Below are positions 41,690 to 52,640 of a DNA stretch of 64,000 nt, piece after piece. The stretch spans positions 41,114,676-41,178,675 of the forward strand of contig OU862915.1 of the NCBI GenBank assembly GCA_917880885.1. Reading direction: 5' to 3'. The notes under the pieces were generated by a model, which made no database searches, was not told the origin of the DNA, and worked only from the letters and a program-made list of their open reading frames with translations. Within the stretch, counting starts at the first letter, position 1; every line of letters begins with the position of its first letter. The DNA comes from Limnephilus marmoratus (Eukaryota; Arthropoda; Insecta; Trichoptera; Limnephilidae). The position numbers were made by a program, and so were the translations under genes.

Positions 41690-42010
41690 CATCATTATTC
41701 TCTCAGTTTTATATAACATCGACCAGTTTATGGAAGCTTGTGCAGTGAGTGACCTTAGTGCTCCCTCAGACCCATAATATTGAGCCAAACATCAACCATA
41801 AGGGGCAAGTCAGTTTCCTTTCCCATTCATCTGTTTACCATTCCCCATAGTTGTGTCAAAGTATTCACAAGCATAACATTTTTTTTAATATATTGATACA
41901 GTCCACTCCACGTGTCGCATTTGCGATACCAAGTGTAGAAAATAATTTCATAACGCCAGTTTCTTAGAAACCATCGCGGGCGAATCACCAAAGTTCATCC
42001 CAATCGAATG
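41690..42010 (-). repeat. Helitron-type dispersed repeat H, copy 2
   Basis: The reverse complement has CATTCATTCGATTGGGATGA, ACTTTGGTGATTCGCCCGCG and ATGGTTTC ... CTGGCGTTATGAAAT, matching H copies at 47670 and 62925. Confidence 0.5.
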
Positions 42011-42028
42011 AATGGTTTAGGGTTGCAT

Positions 42029-42248
42029 AAGGGACAAACAAGGTAAACAAGGTAAGGGAGGTAAACGAAAGGCGGGCAGACCTAGACTGAGATGGGAGGA
42101 TGATGTCAGGAAGGATGCAAGAGGATTACTCCATGTTGCAGATTGGAAGAAGACGGCCGAGGACAGAGGGCGGTGGAGGCTTATTTTGAAGGAGGCCAAG
42201 GCTCGAAATGGGCTGTAGCGCCATTGAAGAAGAAGAAGGGACAAACAA
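42029..42248 (+). pseudogene. LINE C-terminal scrap with a perfect 13-bp target duplication
   Basis: AAGGGACAAACAA stands at 42029-42041 and again at 42236-42248. Between them the plus strand reads GRPRLRWEDDVRKDARGLL, then DWKKTAEDRGRWRLILKEAK and ARNGL followed by a stop. This is the extreme C-terminus of an R1/RTE-like RT, ending in GAA repeats. It is a clean, severely 5'-truncated insertion. Confidence 0.85.
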
Positions 42249-43329
42249 AGAAACATTAATTTTTATATGTAAAATTTTTTAATTGTTTTTTTTTCACAAA
42301 TGAACAATTTTTAAGATGTACACCGTGTAGAATCCTGACATGATTAGATATTAGGTTACTTAAATGAAATTCACTGTTTTGCAGATTCGCTAAAGCGATT
42401 TCTTTAGTTAACATTACTACATCAACTATAAAATCTTACCTGCAGTAAAACATTTATACAAACGTATTTTTTATTATTAAGGTAACATTTTAAGCCAAAG
42501 CAAGCGGAGTAATTCATTTTCGGAGTGAGACATACGACCCAGTACCCACATAGGCCCAGGGCCAAGAACTTCCTCGTGACATCGTGACCCGTTTGCGAAA
42601 TTTTATAAGACCCTATTTTTTCTCTTGCAGCTCAGATAAATGAGCGTCATTTCACGAAATTAAGTTAGGCCAAGGAATCTCTAGAGATGAGAGTTCCTTT
42701 GTGAAATTTCTTTATGAGAGAACTTTTTATTTTTTTTACATTTTTAATTTATTGAACGATTTTTTACGTATTACAATTTATTTGAGTTCCTTTGGCTACC
42801 ATAATAGGCTATATCATGGGCCCGTACAGTCACGTGGGGTAATCGTACGCAGAGTTTAAGTGTTCGCAATGATGTTTCCGAGGTGATCGTGCCTGTTTCG
42901 CGCCCGCACGTTCCTTAATTCAGTAGCGTTTTGGATCGCATCGAAGCAGGATATGAGTACAGTGAATACTAATTTGAAAATAAAAATTGGTAGGTAAATT
43001 ACTGTTTTTCGTGCTTTGTCTTAAATTTTGTCATCTGCTATCGACATGTTTGCTTACCGACGTGCGCTATTGTGTAACCAACTGAGTCAGAGCGATGTGG
43101 TCTATGATAATTTTTGGTAAAATTTTATTAGTTACACGGGTGCAAAGTGATAATTCTATTAAAGATAACCACTAATCTGATTTGAAACTTCTTTACCGTA
43201 TGCGAATACTTACCCCGCATGTGAGGTAAGTATTCGTAATCGACATGCATGTAAAAATTCTTATGTAGTTTTTTGATTTATGAACTATTGGTTATCTATA
43301 ATCTATCATGGTAGTCGTAAATATATCTT
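42249..43329. other. Mixed DNA with a promoter- or exon-like patch and a hairpin
   Basis: A polypyrimidine acceptor-like string (TTTTTTCTCTTGCAG, about 42616-42630) opens only short frames. 42820-42990 is richer in CpG, with an ATG at 42953 leading to 13 codons and a GTAGGT donor-like site; I cannot support it as a gene. A hairpin with 12-bp arms (CGAATACTTACC and complement) lies at 43203-43236. Confidence 0.25.
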
Positions 43330-43984
43330 AAGTCGGGTTAGTTACACCATTTCACTCAAGAATGGCTGGACCGATTTTTATGAACTTTGATTTGTTGGAT
43401 TTGTCTCCACCCCGAAAAGCAGAATAGCTATTAAAACATCGGAAAAATTCACGAAAAAAAATTATGAAGAAAATTATTTTCCTCATACTTTTTTTAAGGA
43501 ACGAATTCTCATCTTTTGAAAGAGCTGCAGCAATATTGTGATAAGTATGAGTATAATATTGAATAGTGAGTAAATTCCAAAAATTCAAAAACGTCAATTG
43601 TAAATGCGCTGATTGTTTTGCTTTTGTTCCTCTGCCCCTCTTTCTTACACACTAAATATCAATAGTCGAAGATGAGATAAACGGTGAATGTATTTCTGCA
43701 CCCCTCCAAAGGAAAAAAAAACAATAACTATAGTAAATCTCTCTCACACGTATAAAGAAAATGAAACGCAATTCCTGTAAGTAAGTGGAAAATAAGAAAA
43801 TCACAAAAATATAAATCCTTACACAACGCCATCTCTGATTCTGACAAAAACGAAACAGTTGCGCATCGATAATTGCTTCATTGTGTAATGTTTAACTTAA
43901 TAAAAAACTGAATTTAATTCAGCTAATAAGTTAACACAACAGTAATTGATTCTGACGCGGTACTAAGTTTTCCGGGTCAGCTAG
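43330..43984 (+). mobile_element. Non-autonomous Helitron, deletion derivative
   Basis: The 3' end is a Helitron terminus: a GC-containing hairpin, then GGGTCAGCTAG at 43975-43984 followed by T. The 5' part (AAGAATGGCTGGACCGATTT, TTGATTTGTTGGATTTGTCT) and the 3' part (TTAACACAACAGTAATTGAT) match the autonomous copy at 53170-56741, so this is an internally deleted relative. The exact 5' TC terminus was not located. Confidence 0.72.
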
Positions 43985-44110
43985 TTATAATATAATATAA
44001 TAACATGTTAAAAGAAAAATAAATAATTAAACAAAATAATACGTATATCACAATATAAATAAAAATAATGAAACGGAATGATTAAAGTGAACATTATCTC
44101 AAAAATAATA

Positions 44111-44823
44111 TTAGGTCCTTACATATGAAATTGGCGTTTTGCCGTACTGGCAACTTTGATCTCAAATATCTTCTCTTTGGTAAAGAATTCCAAATTCAAA
44201 TTTATACAGCTATTTACTCATGTACTTGTGTTTCGAAAATTATAATTCATTTGTTTTTCCTTAATTGTTTTGTTTCTTTGCCTCACTTAGTTTACAAAAT
44301 GGAAAACTTGAAATATCGCGTTATTTACGAGTACGAGTTAGTGATAAAACTGTTTTAATCCACTTGAAGCAAATTGGGAAGGTGAAAAAGCTTGAAAGGT
44401 GGGTACCTCACGAATTGAGTGAAACAAATCAACGAACGCGCGTTAGAACGCTAGACCACACACTGCACATAAGACGGCTACAAAATTAGAGGAGCTTCAG
44501 TTGGAATGTCTAAGAAATCCATCGTACTCTCCTGACCTTGTTCCAATAGATTATCATTTTTTTCGAAATTTGGATAACTTCTTGCAAGGGAAAAAACTCA
44601 ACTCCGATGGGGCAGTCCAAACCGCCTTTAAAGATTTTATTGATTCCCGTCCGAATGGTTTTTTTAGTAAAGGGATCGATGAACTACCCTATAAGTTGGC
44701 GAAAGTGCATAGATAGCATGGGTACATACTTTGATTAAATAAATATATTATATTAAAAAAAATCGACTGGCGTTTTGTATGTTCCTCCCATACAAAACGC
44801 CAATTTCATATGTAAGGACCTAA
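44111..44823 (+). mobile_element. Mariner element, internally deleted, 713 bp
   Basis: TIRs TTAGGTCCTTACATATGAAA then TTGGCGTTTTG stand at both ends in inverted orientation, flanked by TA (44109-44110, 44824-44825). The right TIR is followed inward by an additional short palindrome (GGCGTTTTGTATG ... CATACAAAACGCC). The transposase inside is cut down to about a third. Confidence 0.9.
44299..44716 (+). pseudogene. Mariner transposase, deleted and frameshifted
   Basis: Recognisable pieces: MENLKYRVIYEYE (N-terminus, 44299), VLIHLKQIGKVKKLERWVPH then ELSETNQ (the WVPHEL linker, shifted frame), and YSPDLVPIDYHFFRNLDNFL (third Asp of the DD34D triad) through GKKLNSDGAVQTAF to the stop at 44716. 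The helix-turn-helix region and the first two catalytic aspartates are lost to two internal deletions. The family cuts and pastes at TA. This copy could only be mobilised in trans. Confidence 0.88.
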
Positions 44824-44825
44824 TA

Positions 44826-46094
44826 TATGGATTTTTTTTAAATAACAAAAATAAAAGATTAACATATTTACGTGTGGTGGGAAGGACCAAAATGTTGAGG
44901 CGGATTCTACGATTTTAATTATATCATTGCAATTAATTTTGATGGACTATAATGCCTACGACCAAACTTTAATAAAAGATTGGTATCAATGGCTTACCAA
45001 TTTTTTCCAGCAATGATGTGGTAGATGGTCTTTCCATATTGCACGGTAGGAGTACCATAGAATACGGTATTATTAGTACCAAAGGATATGGTATTCCTTG
45101 AGTGACAGGAATGATGATAGCGTAAGATACGATTGACCACGAAAAGAACATGGTAAAATTTGGCTATAATTATTTATCAGACAACGCATTTTGATTGATT
45201 AGTAAGAAGCGATAATTAAAGCGGGCGTTTTTAACGATCTTGTAACCTGTGCGGCGGTGTCATAATGTGAACTTGTATTCGAGGAGACAGCGATGGTTTA
45301 AAAGGAACTATGTATGTAATTGCTTTTGGCTGGTCAACGCGAGAAGGGACCGGTAAACGTATATAATAATTGGATAATATGCACTACGATTATTATTAAT
45401 TACGGGGCGTACATGACTAACTTTATCCAGTGATTCCTGATATTATTTGAAATGAAAAAGGGGGAATACTATTACTATTTTGGTGTCCGGTGATATTTTT
45501 GAAGTTTTTTTTTTATCAAGAAACTTTAAAAAGAAACCGGTCAAGGTATTGGACAAATTGGTAAATGACAGAATTAAGAACATTTTTTTTCTCTCTTCAT
45601 TTTAAACATTTGTAGGAACTCATGTAATATTTAAAAAGGCTCGCCTCATTTGATGAAAATATTGACATATTTTGTTTACGTTCCGAAATTATTATTAGAT
45701 TGCGGTATTTTAACTCTCCTCACACTAAATTGGATAATCATCGAATCGGATCTGACCATTTTTTTAATTGAACTTTTGACATTGAATTGTCCCCTTTAAA
45801 CACCGATTGCCGAACGGTTTCAGCTTTTGATCAAACTGTGATCAGTTTTCAAACATAACGATAATGCCTTTTATGCCTGTCAGCTGGGCACAATATGATC
45901 AAATCACAGGTTTACGCAAAGACCATGTAAAAATATGTAAAAATATATAAAAACAGCGCTGATCGTTTTTAGATGAGACCAGTTTTAAATCCATCCAACC
46001 TTATTGTACCTAATGATAACATAATATTTTATTTTCAAATTTACCATATTACTTACAGATACACAATATACAACTTTTACCTAAGTACTAACTT
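44826..46094. other. AT-rich DNA, nothing recognised
   Basis: No feature was recognised. Confidence 0.35.
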
Positions 46095-46185
46095 GACGGC
46101 CTCCGTGGTCGATGACTTGTAGACTAACGATTCGGAGGTCGCGGGGTCCAATCCCGGCGTGTTAAAGAAAATTTTATATGATTAA
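46095..46185 (+). repeat. tRNA-derived SINE, copy 2
   Basis: A-box-like CCTCCGTGGTCGATGACTTG, B-box-like GGTCGCGGGGTCCAATCCCG, then GCGTGTTAAAGAAAATTTTA and TATGATT as the tail, in the same order as the copy at 2770-2872. Confidence 0.6.
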
Positions 46186-46929
46186 CTTGTGCTATTTTTA
46201 AAATACATTTGCGATTCGTTACTGAGTGTAAGATACTCTCAGTATTGCCCTGGTGTAAGATACTTACTGTCATACAACTGCACTCTGCTGAGGGCTGCAA
46301 GCTTTACCTCTTTGGACATATTTTTGTTGCTTCCGGACAAAATTATCTTTTGTTTATTTGGCGAGTGAATATCGCACAAGAGACCCAGACTGCCTGAAGC
46401 AGACTATGTCATTCTCATTTTGTGTATGTTGCGAGTCTTAACAGAGTAGGGACGAGAAGAAGATTGAGTAAATGGAGTTCTGGATGAATCTGGTAATTCA
46501 GTCACCAAACAAACCTAAATAATTATTTACGTTCAAAGAAAGAATTTTAAGTATGTGAAATGTTTGATAATTTTTGCAAGAGTTAAAATATAATGAATGT
46601 GAATATGTTTGTTTATTTCAAGCAGACTTCAGAATCAGATGTCTTTCCTTTTATCTTCTCGTAGTTATCATTCTATTTTGCGCATTGAAGTGTTAGATTT
46701 CATATTGAATGAAACTGGACATAAAATGGAAATAACTTATTTTCTATTCGAATCCACGGATTCCTGGCGTGCCAAAATATTATTAGTTTTATGACGAACG
46801 TAAGGAACTTTCGAATTAAAATTTATTATTTTAATACTACTAGTGCATTGATTTATTTACCTAACGCCCGTGGGGCTTTTATATACATGATTCAAGTCAA
46901 AATTTTATGTAAGGAAGAAAAGTAATATA
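46186..46929. other. AT-rich DNA; LINE A-type 3' end trace
   Basis: Near 46850-46885 the minus strand reads AAAAGCCCCACGGGCGTTAG, similar to the 3' ends of LINE A and A'. Nothing else was recognised. Confidence 0.35.
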
Positions 46930-47293
46930 CAGGGTGTCCGGGGGTAAAGTGCATTAACTTCGGGTGGTAATTCTACATGATAAGTAAAAAAAGTTTTTTC
47001 GAAATTCCAATTTTTAGGGGTAGTTTTTTAAATAGAAAAAATTAGACCGGCGTGTGCGGGCTGCATTATTATTACCAAGCAACGTTGCAACAATCGCGGC
47101 CGAGAAGCTAACAGCAACTTTACTGAGTAATTTTTACCTTACACTAAGGATTTTTTGTAGGTGTGTCTTTTCTTTTTCTTTTATTTTCTTATTTTAAAAG
47201 TTGGAATTTCAGAAAAAGTTGTTAATTTTTTTTACTCCTACCATAATGTAGAATCACCTCCCGAAGTTAATGCACTTTACCCCCGGACACCTG
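46930..47293. mobile_element. TIR element (CAGGGTGTCCGGG family), copy 2
   Basis: Same TIRs as 23127-23487, flanked by TA (46928-46929, 47294-47295). The interior (AATTAGACCGGCGTGTGCGG, CTTACACTAAGGATTTTT) is the reverse complement of the interior of copy 1, i.e. inserted in the other orientation. Confidence 0.82.
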
Positions 47294-47669
47294 TATATCG
47301 ATATATTTAAAAATGAATCGTTGTTTCCCTTGGTCACGCCATAACTTCAGAACGACTGTGATTAATCTTTTTTTAAGTTTTCTAATATTTTGTAGAAGGT
47401 TCTTACGGAAAGAAAAATTTAGAAAATTGGATAATTTCAGAAAACTTAACGACTATTTTTACTTGGCACGTTTGACAGTTGGCCCGTTTGATGAATGTGA
47501 ATTTAGCAGGCAGCTGTTTGTTTTTTTGTAACAAATGGATTTTTAAAATAATACATTTTTAAAATAGCTATGTATCTATGTTATGTAACAAATTAGATTG
47601 ATTGTTTTTATTTATGATTTGTAATAATATATTAAAAATAATCATTTTAATAAAAAAAATATAATAGGT
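47294..47669. other. AT-rich DNA, nothing recognised
   Basis: No feature was recognised. Confidence 0.3.
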
Positions 47670-48030
47670 GGCACGGTAGCTATTTGAAAAGTGAATGTAC
47701 TGGGACGGAATATATGGTACGCGGGAGGAGGGTTGGTGGGACGGGGGAGCGAGAGAGGGGTGAGGTTAAAATATATGCATAAATGCGAAAGTGCGTGTGT
47801 TTGTTCGTTACGATTTCACGCCTAAACCGCTAAACTTATTTTAAAAATTCTTTTACCGATAGAAAGCTACATTGTCAGCAAGTAACACAGGCTATGTGTA
47901 ATGGTAAACTCTGGCGTTAAGAAATTTATCTAAATGAAAATGAGTGTATTTCATACATTTTTGCGGCAGGGAGGAAAGGCAGGGGGAAGGGGGGGGAAGT
48001 GGAAGGGTACGGGGATGCACGAGAAAGGAC
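47670..48030 (+). repeat. Helitron-type dispersed repeat H, copy 3
   Basis: Carries AATGGTAAACTCTGGCGTTA, AATGAGTGTATTTCATACAT and a long G/A-rich run, as in copies 1 and 4. The segment before it (TAGGTGGCACGGTAGCTATT) belongs to the 3' part of the same repeat, so there may be two partial copies joined. Confidence 0.5.
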
Positions 48031-48991
48031 ATGCAGGGAGAATTAATTTATTTCTTTGAACGCATGCCCGGTACCAGATAGTTTAAATTTGATTGATTAT
48101 ATCTACACCATCGGAGTAAATGTTTCCCAAATTTTGTATTTGTTTGAGGCGTATACTATTGCGACGTCCAAGAAAAAATGCTACAATAATAAGGTAGGTA
48201 CTGTCTTGTAACCGTCCTGTCAGGAACATGGAACTAAATACTGTACATTATCTTTTGTACATTTAATTAAAACGCTTTTCTTTATTTTAATTGATTAACG
48301 GGGAAATTAGAGGTGAAAATATATAATGATCGCTATACTTTTATTTATGGAAACACAAATCTGTTATCGAACACATTTTACATATTATTGGACTATTTGT
48401 CCGTAAATAAATAAATAAATAAATATTATGCATGTATTCAACTGATGTTTCTTTACCCGTTCATTAAAATAAACTTGGCGTTTACATTTTTGGGGAAAAC
48501 GTCCTTTTTTATCCAGCGCAGTTAAAATAAGCAACAGTCCAAAGGTCGGTGTAAATTCCGTTAATCTGGGATAAACTTAATAAATTCGGGAATGTGTCTC
48601 GCCTCAGAGTCCAGGCAAAGACTGAATTTCTTTGTGCGTGGGTACTTATGTCAGTTTGTGAGTTGAATTGTAATTTTATACTACCCGGTGTCACCCACAA
48701 CTACCCTTGAACAGAATCCCCCTGCGAAACTATGCAATTAAACATACTTAAACAAACAATGCATGTGTACAATACGATTACTAATTACCGGCATGCATTA
48801 CACGCACAACGGTGCGGAAATACTGTGTTTATTTTCATGATGTTGTGATGGTAATTGCTCTGAATAAAGAGTATCATTGCCGTGGTTTGCATGTTTACGG
48901 TATATTTGCATAGAATTGAAATTTTCCAGCTAAAATGGGATAGTAATTTGTAATTAATTAGTAATTTTTGTTAGTAAGTAATTATTAATTT
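48031..48991. other. AT-rich DNA, nothing recognised
   Basis: A 63-residue minus-strand frame (48509-48700) shows no domain. A short AAAT-type run at 48406-48425 may be an old LINE tail. Confidence 0.3.
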
Positions 48992-49340
48992 CAATTTGGG
49001 AGGTGGGTATGGGTACCGCTGTCCCGGGAACCATTTATTGGATAACCAATACCTCTGCTATACATCACCCCAAGAGATTTGCTACCTTCATGGGGGGGAC
49101 GCTTGGGGCAGGCCAGATTTGGAGAGACTGGTTAAAGGAGACCTTTTGACTTTTCCGCAGGGTTCTCTCGGAACGTCACCCTGCACCACCGTGGGAGGGA
49201 TGGAAACATTCGTCTGTCATTCCTGGACACACTGACCCCCAGATTCTTACCCACCCTTCAAAACTTTTTCCTTCCTAGAGCGTTCTCTCCTTCCCTTTCT
49301 AAAAAGACCCCACACACAGGATCCCCAAAAGATGATGCTT
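48992..49340 (+). repeat. Repeat X, copy 4 (3' end split off by LINE E)
   Basis: Starts CAATTTGGGAGGTGGGTATG and follows the X order to AGACCCCACACACAGGATCC. Its last segment (GGAGGGAATTATTATCTTCA, then CCTCCTGTGTGGAGCTATT) reappears at about 49993-50045, beyond LINE E. Confidence 0.75.
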
Positions 49341-49989
49341 TTATTTGTTTATTTAATTATAATGTATTTCAAAAACATGGTAAGTAACACATTTGTCCCA
49401 ATGAGTTGAGAAAAAACTCGTTACGGGAAGGACATATAAGTACATTTTACGCAGATATTACATGTTTAAAAAAACCAACATATAGAAAAGGAAAAAAATT
49501 GAGAGAAAATAGAGATTTTTGAAATACTGAGAGACATCCATAAACATAAAACATTAAAAAAAAACAAACGTATGAAGGCGAGCGAATATTCACTGGTTTA
49601 AAAACATTTTCAGGAAATATTCTTTAAGCGTTTTAAGTAATATTTTTTTGATAGCTACTGGTTGCTTTATTTCATTAGGTAATGCATTGTATTGTCTATA
49701 TGCAATATATCGTAATGAGTTAATTCAAAATTTGGTTGTGTGGGTAGATGATGCTAGGTGTATTTGATTTTGGGGCCGTGTTTTGGGCTGGTGTATGTCT
49801 GAATTAAAAGCTGGTCTGATGTTAGTGTGTAAGGACCTATGTATGATTTGTAATATTGCACTAATGATATTGTATTTAGGTAGAACCGAAAAAGGAAGTA
49901 TGTTTGTCTGTGAATATATATGTTTGATATGTGTATCCCACGGTATACGGTAGATATTCCTTAAAGCTCGATTTTGAATCACCTGACCT
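49341..49989 (-). pseudogene. LINE E fragment inserted into repeat X
   Basis: The minus-strand frame (49725-50066, of which the part above 49990 is repeat X) contains GQVIQNRALRNIYRIPWDTH, IYSQTNILPFSVLPKYNIIS and LQIIHRSLHTNIRPAFNS, the post-RT C-terminal region of Jockey-type LINEs. The 3' UTR reaches down to about 49341. RT palm motifs are absent. Interruption of repeat X shows it is younger than that copy. Confidence 0.72.
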
Positions 49990-50045
49990 GACCTGGAGGG
50001 AATTATTATCTTCAGTACCTCCTGTGTGGAGCTATTGTAACATAT
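49990..50045 (+). repeat. Repeat X copy 4, displaced 3' end
   Basis: Continuation of the X copy at 48992-49340 after the LINE E insertion. Confidence 0.65.
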
Positions 50046-50084
50046 TATAGTACAGAGTATGCTCAACAGCCCAGTTCTTGCACT

Positions 50085-50640
50085 ATTTGCTGGCTAATAT
50101 AGTTCGTCCTCTTACAGCAAGGATTATAGAAGGTCCTCTTATAGAAGGAAATAAACTGCTTGTGTTCTCACAGGTTAAGTATCTGGGACATGTCCTAACC
50201 GAAGACATGATGGATATAGAAGATATGGAACGACAAAGAAGAGCAATTAACATACGGGCCGGAATGCTCTCAAAGCGGTTCTACCACTGTAGCGACGATG
50301 TCAGAAAATGACTCTTCAAGACATACTGCACTGCCAAGTACACATCTGAACTGTGGACGCATACCCATCCGCGCAATGGGACAAACTGAGGGTGTGCTAC
50401 AACAATACATGCAGGCAACTTATGCAACTACCGAGGTTCTGCAGCGCCTCCACGATGTTCCTCATTCCCAGCCTTACTTCGCCACCGACTAGCCAGCTTC
50501 TCAATCTTCAATCCCATTTTTAAATTATTTTTTTTTACCCTGTAAAACATTATTACATTATGGTTTATGAAACATGACAGACTGGGATTACACTATCCTT
50601 CCAGTCCTTCTGGAATAAAAACTTGAAATAAATAATTAAT
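50085..50640 (+). pseudogene. LINE B, copy 2 (RT C-terminal fragment)
   Basis: Matches LINE B copy 1: QVKYLGHVLTEDMMDIEDME, RQRRAINIRAGMLSKRFYHC, then a stop after SDDVRK, and further YCTAKYTSELWT coding in other frames. The 3' UTR ends CAGACTGGGATTACACTATC, CTTCCAGTCCTTCTGGAATA and an A-rich tail. A stretch of the coding region after the CSAS block is deleted relative to copy 1. Confidence 0.8.
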
Positions 50641-51054
50641 TAAGATTTCAGGTGCTCCAGCATAGAATTGATAGAATTAAATAATCAAATAAATCATTCT
50701 TCGTCTGTCTCCCATGGAATTGAATTAGAGCAGCTTTGGAACAGTAGGTGATATTTTTCAGTTCTGTGTTTTGAAATCATCCAACTTCTGTTATCTTTTG
50801 ACCTTTAAATGTTAAAGTGCCCCGAGCCAGTGGATTTATAATAACATCGTGAATATTTGTAGGGCTTTAGAATGGCGGGGGAGAAAGGTTGGAAAGTGAT
50901 TGAAGTGATTTTTAGTTCAATTTTGATTATAACAGCTCTCTTATTATATCTTTTGAAGGTTATTCTTATCAATGTAACATATCATTGAAGAAGAAGATAA
51001 AACTAATAATCTAAACGAAAATATGAAAAAGAACAAGAAACACCAAAATAAAAA
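50641..51054. other. Intergenic DNA, nothing recognised
   Basis: No feature was recognised. Confidence 0.3.
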
Positions 51055-51135
51055 GGTAACGTTGGTATCGAGCCCAGAATGTCTCATATTACAGGGGAAA
51101 ACCCTTATCCAATTAGGCCACTGCCAACTCTATAC
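51055..51135 (-). repeat. tRNA-derived SINE, second family, copy 1
   Basis: On the minus strand: GGCAGTGGCCTAATTGGATA (A-box region) and CATTCTGGGCTCGATACCAA (B-box region). The same A-box region, GCAGTGGCCTAATTGG, occurs in the plus-strand copy at 51530-51615. Confidence 0.6.
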
Positions 51136-51529
51136 ACCGCCATATTCGTCAATATCATTTTTCACATTTCAGAATTAACATTTGCAGTGATAAGAGCTTT
51201 CCCGAAAGTCCGCAAGTTGGCGGCTAGATTAGTTATGTGTTAGTGCTCCAGGGGGCCGAGGGCCGAGGTTAAGCAGCTCCCACAAAACACGGTGGGAATC
51301 AGATCTATTTCAACCTGGCTCCTAGTTAGTTATTGCTCGCAGTCACAACTTGTAATACGCAAATTATTAATAAATCCAGATTAACATAAATAACTATTCT
51401 TTCCCAAAGAAGTAATCTCTTTCCAAGATGAGTTGGAGAACCTGATTGTGTGTTACAATAGTAACCTAGATACTGTCTCGGATAAATATATCCGATTTTT
51501 ATTTATATAAATAGTAAATTTATTTAAGA
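51136..51529. other. Intergenic DNA with a weak 5S-like string
   Basis: CCGAGGTTAAGCAGCTCCCA at about 51256 resembles the internal control region of 5S rRNA (GAAGTTAAGCAAC). Too short and diverged to call a 5S-derived SINE. Confidence 0.2.
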
Positions 51530-51615
51530 GGTGGCAGTGGCCTAATTGGAAAAGCATTCATCCTGGTGAGAAGAGAGGTTCTGGATTCGAGTTCCAGCTG
51601 CGACCGTTATCTTTG
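51530..51615 (+). repeat. tRNA-derived SINE, second family, copy 2
   Basis: AGGTGGCAGTGGCCTAATTG then GTTCTGGATTCGAGTTCCAG form convincing A- and B-box positions about 45 bp apart, followed by a T-rich tail. It lies head to head with copy 1 within 400 bp. Confidence 0.62.
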
Positions 51616-52078
51616 ATTTTTTTGTGTCTTATTCTCTATCACATTTCCGTTAAGATTATTAGTGTTATCTACTTCTTCAATGATTTAAAATGATTTATCT
51701 TGATTAAAGTTGTTAATTCACAGTCCTTCTCACTAGGGATTCCTGTTCTGAGATGGACTGAAGACAATCGTATTGATGTTACAACATGATTTCCATGTCT
51801 TTTGATTTCTTCGTCTTCAGGTTTATTTATTTGCCCATTTTCTTATTTGTTAGTATAGTAAGTCGTGCTGGTATTACTTCATATTTTTTTTATAATTTCC
51901 TCATCGTCATGTTATTGTATACTTGGACATAATTTGAGGTTGTTTTTTTAAAATTGTTTTACTTTCATTTGGCAGGGCAATACACAGTGGTGGTATATTA
52001 TTTCTGGTTTTTCTGTCTAAAAATGTATCTTCAATCAAATTTGTGATTCTGAGCAATTGTGGTCTCCCACCAAAGCTT
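51616..52078. other. AT-rich DNA, nothing recognised
   Basis: No feature was recognised. Confidence 0.3.
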
Positions 52079-52420
52079 CAAATTGGGAGGCGGATATGGG
52101 TCGCTCGCCGTCCCGGGATCCCTTTATTGAATAACCAACACCCTTACCATCGGTTAACCCAATTGGTTTGCTACGTTTGCTACTTAGCAGGGACGCCCGG
52201 TTCATCGGATGAGGTGTGTTTGCCTTCGACTTTTCCAGTTGATCTCTTTCAACCCATCGTTTTACACCAGTGCGGGAAGCATGGATTCATACGTCCTTCA
52301 TTCCTGGACACAATGATCCTAGATTCCTACCCACCCCTCACACCTTTTTCATTCCTAGAACTCCTTCTCCTTCCTTTCCTTAAAAATACCCTCCACATAG
52401 CATCCTCAAAGGTTGAATAG
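52079..52420 (+). repeat. Repeat X, copy 5
   Basis: Starts CAAATTGGGAGGCGGATATG; has CCCGGGATCCCTTTATTGAA, GGACGCCCGGTTCATCGGAT, CCTTCATTCCTGGACACAAT and TACCCTCCACATAGCATCCT. Internal deletion removes the GGCAGGCCGGATCGGGAGAG block. Confidence 0.72.
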
Positions 52421-52549
52421 ACCCAGAAGATCAACTCAAAAAACCATTGTGAAGCATTCTGTAATCCCAGCTCGTAGTGGACTGGAGCTGGCGACACGCT
52501 ATAGCTTCTGAGTACATAAGCACACATTTCACCACTAACAATTACACAT

Positions 52550-52640
52550 CTGCCCTGATGGTGGACACTGTAACGCTTTCCGAAACGTTGGCTAAAGAAG
52601 GAGGTAGCGCAACACGGCACAACACCCCAAAAACAAATAA
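52550..52640 (+). ncRNA. Penelope-type hammerhead-like terminus
   Basis: GCC, then CTGATGG (last core base G instead of A), a stem II region, GAAACGTT and GGC; the GCC/GGC pair forms stem I. The downstream AAGAAGGAGGTAGCGCAACA and CACCCCAAAAACAA are shared with 34595-34650. A terminal remnant of the same family, with no coding sequence attached. Confidence 0.5.

Noticed and set aside
42600..43000. Host first exon or promoter
   Set aside because: An acceptor-like string, CpG-rich patch and short ATG frame occur, but no frame longer than 13 codons links to a donor convincingly.
51256..51300. 5S rRNA-like internal promoter string
   Set aside because: Only about 12 bases resemble 5S; no rest of the gene and no second copy seen.
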